From: Brasilonema sp. UFV-L1
GTDB lineage: Bacteria; Cyanobacteriota; Cyanobacteriia; Cyanobacteriales; Nostocaceae
Direction of reading: 5' to 3'
NCBI RefSeq assembly: GCF_012912105.1
Contig: NZ_QMEA01000013.1
Location: forward strand, 1 to 39,893
Length of the DNA: 39,893 nucleotides
Shown: positions 34,986 through 39,893 of the stretch, one piece after another
Numbering within the stretch: position 1 is the stretch's first letter
How the letters are laid out: the number at the start of each line of letters is the position of its first letter
The notes under the pieces: model-generated
The model's database searches: none
Seen by the model: the letters and a program-made list of their open reading frames with translations, nothing else
What the model was told of the DNA's origin: nothing
Program-made: the position numbers and the translations under genes

Positions 34986-35010
34986 ATAGTTAACTAGTAA
35001 AGTTAACTAT
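34986..35010. promoter_or_regulatory. Perfect 10-bp inverted repeat, operator-like
   Basis: ATAGTTAACT and AGTTAACTAT are separated by AGTAA. The 25-bp dyad is AT-rich and lies about 610 bp before the synthase start. It would suit a dimeric regulator, but could equally be the fold of a transcript. Confidence 0.45.
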
Positions 35011-35251
35011 CCTTGGTGGTATTATGAAAAGAATGCCGAAAAAGGCGGCTAAAAACTATCTGGTTTGTAAACCACAGTCGAGTCAAAACTAGCTAGCCTG
35101 TAAAAAGGTCAAATGGGAATCCACTTTTGTTAAATTAGCTGAAAATAACGGGTGACAAATGGCTAAAAGCTTCAAATAAAATTCACTCTCGATTAGGGTG
35201 GGCTACACCCGAATTTACGCTTGTGGACAAGAAGGAGCCGACTCCCTTGGT

Positions 35252-35295
35252 GAGCCAGCGCCGTGCGGGGGTTCCCCCCGTTGAGGCGACTGGCG
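35252..35295 (+). repeat. Copy of the GAGCCAG...CTGGCG palindromic repeat
   Basis: The copy starts GAGCCAGCGCCGTGCGGGGG, has the central fold GGGGG/CCCCC and ends GGCGACTGGCG. It is the most regular of three copies seen in this window; the others are at 20098-20142 and, inside the hydrolase gene, 8986-9063. Confidence 0.75.
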
Positions 35296-35464
35296 TAGAA
35301 GCAAGAAGCAGACCCTCTAAAGGAAACTTTAGTTGAATGGCTAGCTTTAAAAAAGTTTGGTCAAGTTTTGTATAGCAGTCTAGGTATTGTTGCAAGGCAT
35401 AGATAATTTTGAGGCACGTCGTTCGCGTTGCGTGAGCGCGGCGCACTGGATCAAAAATTCCACT

Positions 35465-35505
35465 GCTTTTTATGTAACCCTCCCTTGCTCGGTTCCATAA
35501 AAAGC
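35465..35505. promoter_or_regulatory. Perfect 10-bp inverted repeat upstream of the synthase
   Basis: GCTTTTTATG and CATAAAAAGC flank 21 bases, 118 bp before the ATG of the hglE-like gene. The position suits an operator or a leader hairpin. Its two arms are two helical turns plus apart, centre to centre about 31 bp. Confidence 0.5.
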
Positions 35506-35622
35506 GTTAGAAATGTTAAGACTTTGACGTCATGTGTGTTCCCTATTTCCCCCTACGCATCGGTGTATATTTCACCAACTTCCGAATTCCGAGCGTTTGT
35601 AACCATTCCAACACGGGAAGTA

Positions 35623-38600
35623 ATGTATAATAAATCGCTAGAAAACAGCAACATTAATACGCAGCTGCGACGAATTCCTGTAGCCATTGTCGGTATGGCT
35701 TCTATATTTCCGCAATCTAGGAATGTACAGGAATACTGGGAAAAAATTGTTAACAAAGTTGATTGTATTACTGATGTACCATCATCCTACTGGGACGTAG
35801 AGGCTTACTACGATCCAGACCCCAAAGCCCGTGACAAGACCTATTGTAAAAAGGGCGGATTCATCCCAGAAATTGAATTTAACCCGATGGAATTTGGGCT
35901 TCCCCCTAATCTCCTCGAAGCAACTGATACCTCACAACTGCTATCGCTAGTAGTTGCTAAACAAGCAATAGAAGATGCGGGTTACGGACAAGAGCGGCAG
36001 TTGAATCGAGAGCGGGTTGGAATCATTTTGGGAGCAGCTGCTGGAAAGCCGCTGAGCATGCCCTTGAGTGCGAGGATACAGTATCCTATTTGGGAAAAAG
36101 TTCTTAAAAGTAGTGGACTGTCCGAAGAAGATACGCAAAAGATTATTGAGAAAATAAAATCCGCCTATGTGGAATGGGAAGAGAACTCATTCCCAGGCTT
36201 GCTCTCCAACGTAATTACCGGACGAATTGCTAATCGCCTAGATTTAGGAGGAACTAACTGCACGGTTGATGCCGCCTGTGCCAGTTCTTTAGCTGCTTTA
36301 AAGATGGCAATCAGTGAGTTGGTCGAGCATCGGTGCGACATGATGATTACTGGAGGTGTTGATACCGACAACAGCATCATGACTTATCTGTGCTTTAGCA
36401 AAACGCCTGCTCTCTCCAGAAAACAGCAAAGCAGACCGTTTGACATTGATGCAGATGGAATGATAGTGGGTGAGGGGATTGGCATGGTGGTGCTCAAGCG
36501 TCTCGAAGATGCTGAGCGAGACAACGACAAAATCTACGCCGTCATCAAAGGACTTGGTACATCCAGTGATGGCAGGTACAAGAGTATCTATGCTCCTCGT
36601 GCCGAAGGTCAAGTCAAAGCGCTACAACGTGCTTATGAAGATGCAGGCGTTTCACCAGCAAGTGTCGGTCTGGTTGAAGCCCACGGAACAGGTACGATGG
36701 CTGGAGACCCAGCTGAGTTTACAGCTTTGAAGCAATTTTTTGGCGAAAATACTTCAAAAACACAACACATCGCCCTTGGTAGTATAAAATCCCAGATTGG
36801 ACACACCAAAGCAGCAGCTGGTGCAGCAAGCTTAATCAAAACGGCTCTGGCTCTACACCACAAGATATTACCACCTACCATTAACATCACTAAACCAAAC
36901 CCTAAATTAAACATTGAAACCTCGCCATTTTATTTAAATACAGAAACTCGACCCTGGCTTCATGCAGATGGAGAAACACCAAGGCGGGCAGGAGTTAGTT
37001 CTTTTGGATTTGGTGGCACGAATTATCACGTTGTTTTAGAAGAATATCAAGGGAAACACAATCAAGCTTATCGTTTACATAACACCCCTTCACCGGTGCT
37101 TTTACATGCGCCAACACCCATACAATTATTAGTTCAGTGTCAAGATGTACTCCATCAACTCCAATCGGACGCTGGAGAACGGCACTTTGCGCAACTGATT
37201 GATCAGTCTAAATCATTAGAAATTCCTGTCACGTCGGCCAGAGTTGGATTTGTCGCCGATTCTCTAAAAGAAGCCTGCAACTTGTTGCAAGCCACGATCA
37301 GCATGCTGAACAATCAGCAAAGTTCATCGTGGGAGCATCCTCAAGGGATTTACTATCGACAATCTGGCATGGCGCTTGAGGGAAAAGTCGTTGCTCTGTT
37401 TTCTGGGCAAGGGTCTCAGTATCTAGAAATGGGTCGGGAATTAGCGATTAATTTCCCCAGTCTCCACCAGGCTTATACTCACATGGATAGTCTGTTGACC
37501 AAAGACGATTTGAAGCCACTCTCAGAAATCGTTTTCCCTGCCCCTGTATTCGATGATGCACAAAAAGATGCTCAAGTCAAGGCATTGCAGCGTACAGAAT
37601 ATGCTCAACCAGCGATTGGGGTGTTTAGTGTTGGTCTTTACAAGATACTGCAACAAGCTGGGTTCAAGCCCGATGTTGTTGCAGGACACAGCTTTGGAGA
37701 ACTGACAGCCCTCTGGGCAGCAGGCGTTTTCAGTGATGAGGATTACTTCTTCTTGGTAAAAGCCCGTGGTCAAGCTATGGCTACCCCAGATAATCCCAAT
37801 ATTGATGCGGGAACCATGCTTGCAGTGACAGGAGATGTCACTCATGTTGAAGCCATAATCAAGAATTTTCCCAAAGTCACAATTGCGAATTTCAACTCTA
37901 ATAGACAGGTTGTGTTGGCAGGGTTTAAGTCGGAACTTGCCAAAGTTCAGCAGACATTGACTGATCTAGGGTACTCTACAGTTTGGTTACCTGTTTCGGC
38001 AGCCTTTCATACACCACTAGTTGCCCATGCCCAGAAACCCTTTGCTCAAGCGGTTGAGTCCGTGGCGTTCAACAGGGCTAAAATTCCAGTCTACACTAAT
38101 GTGACTGGCAAGTCTTATCCTAGTGAACCCCAAGCGATTCAAAACAATCTCAAAGAACATTTAAGCAGCTCAGTCTTGTTTAAGCAGGAGATTGAAAATA
38201 TCTATAATGCTGGAGGTTCGTGCTTTGTAGAATTTGGACCGAGGAGCATTCTGAGCAACCTAGTGAAAGATAGCCTTGGCGATCGCCCACATTTAACAGT
38301 AGCGTTAAATGGTAGTCGTCAAAAGGATAGCGATCGCCAATTGCGGGAAGCAGTTGTACAGTTGCGCGTCGCAGGTTTAGCGTTGAAAAACCTTGACCCC
38401 TATCAACAGTCGCAAAAAATTCCCTCAGTTCAGAAAGCCAAAGGGTTAACGTTCCGTTTAAACGGAGCTAACTATGTGTCAGAAAAAACGAGAATGGCTT
38501 TCGAGGAAGCCTTGCAGGATGGACATCAAGTTAAGTTGAGTGCCGCTCAACAACCCAAAGAAATCTCCGTGACTTCCTCTGTATCGCTCATTGCTACCAC

Positions 38601-39893
38601 CAGTACTGTGCCAGTTTCCCCTGAACCCATTGCCTCGGAAAAATCAACCGCAACTCAACCTGAGGGTGATCTCATCACTCACTCTACGTCATCCGTAGCC
38701 GTGGCTCGCTCAGTAACCGTTACTTCTGAACCCATTCCGACTCAACCAATCCCAGAAACCCCTATGAGCTACCAACGCGTTCTAGACAGCTTGGAATATT
38801 GCCTTGCGCAGTTTAATCAACATCAAAGCGAAACTTTGCATATTCATGGACAGTATCTGAACCATCAGATGGAATATGCCAAACTCTTCTTTCATCTAAT
38901 GCACGAGCAGAATGAGTTGTTTTTCAACAGCAACAATACTCATCAATCGGCGCAAACTCGGTCAAGTGCATTGGAAAGCCTAGAGCGTAACTTAATGCGG
39001 TTTCACGATCATCAAGCTGGAACCCTGCACGCCCATGAGCAATCCATAAACCATCAGGCTGAGTATGCCAAAAACTTTTTCCAACTGATACAGCAACAGT
39101 ACAACCTGCTGATCACGGGCAATTCCACTCACAACGGTTTGGAGCAAACTCAGGCAGCAGTAAACGTTGCTAACACGCAGGATCATTCTGTCGCTCTACC
39201 AATTGAAAAACCTGTACTGATCTCTGAGCCTGTCATTCACCCTGAACCCGTCGCCACGAATGGTTATAAACTAGCCCAAGACAACTCAGTAGCTCAAGAA
39301 GATCATAGCGATTCAGCAGCAACAGTAACGTCTACACCACCTGTCGCCCCCGATCCACAGCCTGTTGCTAGCAATGGCAATGGCAGCAAATCGCATTTGG
39401 AAATTCCGGCAGCACTGGCATTCACCGCACCTGTCGCCCCCAGTCCGCAGCCTGTTGTTAGCAATGGCAATCGCAGCAAATCGCATTTGGAAACTTTGGC
39501 AGCACCGGCAATCTCCGCACCCGTCGCTCCCAGTCCGCAGCCTGTTGCTAGCAATGGCAATGGCAACAAACCACTCCCTGCAACTTCGGTGACAGTTGCA
39601 AAGCACACGGAAACAGTAGCCGTAACCGTTACACCACCCGACTCCCTTGAGTCTAATCCTTTGACCCAAATGCTACTAGCGGTAGTCAGTCAGAAGACGG
39701 GTTATCCTGCGGAAATGCTGGAGCTAGACATGGATATGGAAGCGGATCTGGGGATTGATTCAATTAAACGAGTGGAAATCTTCGGCGCACTTCAGGATCA
39801 ATTCCCCGATGCGCCTAAAGCTAATACCGAAGAACTCACAGAACTGCGCACCCTCGGCCAAATCATTAGCTATATGTGGTCACTTGCACCACA
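35623..39893 (+). CDS. hglE: HglE/PfaA-type polyketide synthase, 3' end outside the window
   Basis: This iterative type I synthase resembles cyanobacterial HglE, which builds the fatty alcohol chain of heterocyst glycolipids, and PfaA of polyunsaturated lipid synthases. The ketosynthase (about residues 18-480) has the active Cys219 in DAACASS, His354 in EAHGTGT and His394 in IGHTKAA. The acyltransferase (about 582-880) has GQGSQY and the nucleophile Ser690 in GHSFGE. A linker of about 450 residues follows, with twin helical repeats (about 1053-1096 and 1117-1160) and three 30-residue Pro/Ala repeats. The first carrier domain has LGIDSIKRVEI with the phosphopantetheine Ser1380. Further carrier and ketoreductase domains are expected beyond the edge. 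ATG 35623 is preceded by GGGAAG. At 1423 codons the frame is still open. It could be HglE proper or an HglE2-type paralogue. Confidence 0.85.
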   Translation, partial: MYNKSLENSNINTQLRRIPVAIVGMASIFPQSRNVQEYWEKIVNKVDCITDVPSSYWDVEAYYDPDPKARDKTYCKKGGFIPEIEFNPMEFGLPPNLLEATDTSQLLSLVVAKQAIEDAGYGQERQLNRERVGIILGAAAGKPLSMPLSARIQYPIWEKVLKSSGLSEEDTQKIIEKIKSAYVEWEENSFPGLLSNVITGRIANRLDLGGTNCTVDAACASSLAALKMAISELVEHRCDMMITGGVDTDNSIMTYLCFSKTPALSRKQQSRPFDIDADGMIVGEGIGMVVLKRLEDAERDNDKIYAVIKGLGTSSDGRYKSIYAPRAEGQVKALQRAYEDAGVSPASVGLVEAHGTGTMAGDPAEFTALKQFFGENTSKTQHIALGSIKSQIGHTKAAAGAASLIKTALALHHKILPPTINITKPNPKLNIETSPFYLNTETRPWLHADGETPRRAGVSSFGFGGTNYHVVLEEYQGKHNQAYRLHNTPSPVLLHAPTPIQLLVQCQDVLHQLQSDAGERHFAQLIDQSKSLEIPVTSARVGFVADSLKEACNLLQATISMLNNQQSSSWEHPQGIYYRQSGMALEGKVVALFSGQGSQYLEMGRELAINFPSLHQAYTHMDSLLTKDDLKPLSEIVFPAPVFDDAQKDAQVKALQRTEYAQPAIGVFSVGLYKILQQAGFKPDVVAGHSFGELTALWAAGVFSDEDYFFLVKARGQAMATPDNPNIDAGTMLAVTGDVTHVEAIIKNFPKVTIANFNSNRQVVLAGFKSELAKVQQTLTDLGYSTVWLPVSAAFHTPLVAHAQKPFAQAVESVAFNRAKIPVYTNVTGKSYPSEPQAIQNNLKEHLSSSVLFKQEIENIYNAGGSCFVEFGPRSILSNLVKDSLGDRPHLTVALNGSRQKDSDRQLREAVVQLRVAGLALKNLDPYQQSQKIPSVQKAKGLTFRLNGANYVSEKTRMAFEEALQDGHQVKLSAAQQPKEISVTSSVSLIATTSTVPVSPEPIASEKSTATQPEGDLITHSTSSVAVARSVTVTSEPIPTQPIPETPMSYQRVLDSLEYCLAQFNQHQSETLHIHGQYLNHQMEYAKLFFHLMHEQNELFFNSNNTHQSAQTRSSALESLERNLMRFHDHQAGTLHAHEQSINHQAEYAKNFFQLIQQQYNLLITGNSTHNGLEQTQAAVNVANTQDHSVALPIEKPVLISEPVIHPEPVATNGYKLAQDNSVAQEDHSDSAATVTSTPPVAPDPQPVASNGNGSKSHLEIPAALAFTAPVAPSPQPVVSNGNRSKSHLETLAAPAISAPVAPSPQPVASNGNGNKPLPATSVTVAKHTETVAVTVTPPDSLESNPLTQMLLAVVSQKTGYPAEMLELDMDMEADLGIDSIKRVEIFGALQDQFPDAPKANTEELTELRTLGQIISYMWSLAP
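39340..39572 (+). repeat. Three 90-bp tandem repeats inside the synthase linker
   Basis: Units start at 39340, 39430 and 39520, the last being partial. Each encodes PVAP(D/S)PQPV(A/V)SNGN, with SKSHLE following in the first two. The 90-bp period keeps the frame. The repeats give a flexible Pro/Ala/Ser linker just before the first acyl carrier domain. Confidence 0.9.

Larger units (their letters stand above)
33812..35622. other. Long region without an intact gene upstream of the hglE-like gene
   Basis: These 1.8 kb contain an IS630 relic, two tandem duplications, one dispersed palindromic repeat and two strong inverted repeats, each listed separately. Open frames here are short and have no recognisable content. 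The last 200 bp must include the promoter of the synthase gene; a long 5' leader is possible. Confidence 0.65.

Noticed and set aside
35024..35092. 22-codon frame (MKRMPKKAAKNYL...) after GGTGG and an inverted repeat
   Set aside because: Too short to judge without homologues. The preceding motif could serve as a ribosome-binding site, but nothing else supports translation.
35183..35446. Open frame of 87 codons on the minus strand
   Set aside because: It runs through the palindromic repeat at 35252-35295 and contains no protein-like pattern.
33812..35622. Group II intron or other catalytic RNA in the long gene-free stretch
   Set aside because: No domain V-like hairpin or reverse-transcriptase fragment could be found.
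1..39893. tRNA, rRNA and known riboswitches
   Set aside because: Scanning by eye for T-loop and anticodon-arm patterns and for common aptamer cores gave no convincing hit; a covariance search would be decisive.

Overview
The window looks like chromosomal DNA of a filamentous, probably heterocyst-forming cyanobacterium. The octamer GCGATCGC (HIP1) recurs at least a dozen times (for example near 2444, 5040, 7157, 17598, 21076, 29384, 31220 and 38278). The genes have their closest known relatives in Nostoc/Anabaena-type genomes: cytochrome c6, NucA/NuiA-like nuclease and inhibitor, and an HglE/PfaA-type synthase. Intergenic DNA is rich in palindromic repeats and miniature mobile elements.

Layout. 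1-3.1 kb: a truncated Rpn-family protein, a peptide-type substrate-binding lipoprotein and a small membrane protein. 3.3-7.9 kb: tex, a 2Fe-2S ferredoxin, two small membrane proteins (phage-holin-like and Pmp3-like) and, across a strong bidirectional terminator, a coiled-coil protein. 7.9-12.7 kb: a membrane-anchored alpha/beta hydrolase carrying an in-frame palindromic repeat, then cytochrome c6, a cytochrome P450 and an aldo/keto reductase in one direction. 12.8-18 kb: the TldD/TldE peptidase pair, an ArsR-type repressor fused to a ClpC-type N-domain, and pyrB. 18-20.6 kb: repeat-rich DNA with a CAP-domain protein, a small acidic protein, a relic of that protein's 5' end, and what seems to be an IS200/IS605-like element without a transposase. 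20.6-24 kb: mnmE and two methyltransferases. 24-26.1 kb: a NucA-type nuclease with one amber codon facing an intact NuiA-type inhibitor, with a miniature element between them. 26.2-33.8 kb: a metallophosphoesterase, an ABC exporter half-transporter, a target-site-flanked MITE, an alpha-glucan phosphorylase and a short-chain dehydrogenase. 33.8-35.6 kb: 1.8 kb without an intact gene, holding an IS630 relic, tandem repeats and strong inverted repeats. 35.6 kb to the end: an HglE/PfaA-type polyketide synthase that runs off the window.

The genes do not form one pathway. Plausible functional units are TldD with TldE, nuclease with inhibitor, possibly cytochrome c6 with P450 and reductase, and the start of a heterocyst-glycolipid or polyunsaturated-lipid synthase locus. 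The observations most worth following are the ArsR-ClpN fusion with its own internal Shine-Dalgarno sequence, the amber-interrupted nuclease beside an intact inhibitor, and the repeat element translated inside the hydrolase. All family assignments come from reading motifs by eye; no database search was run.
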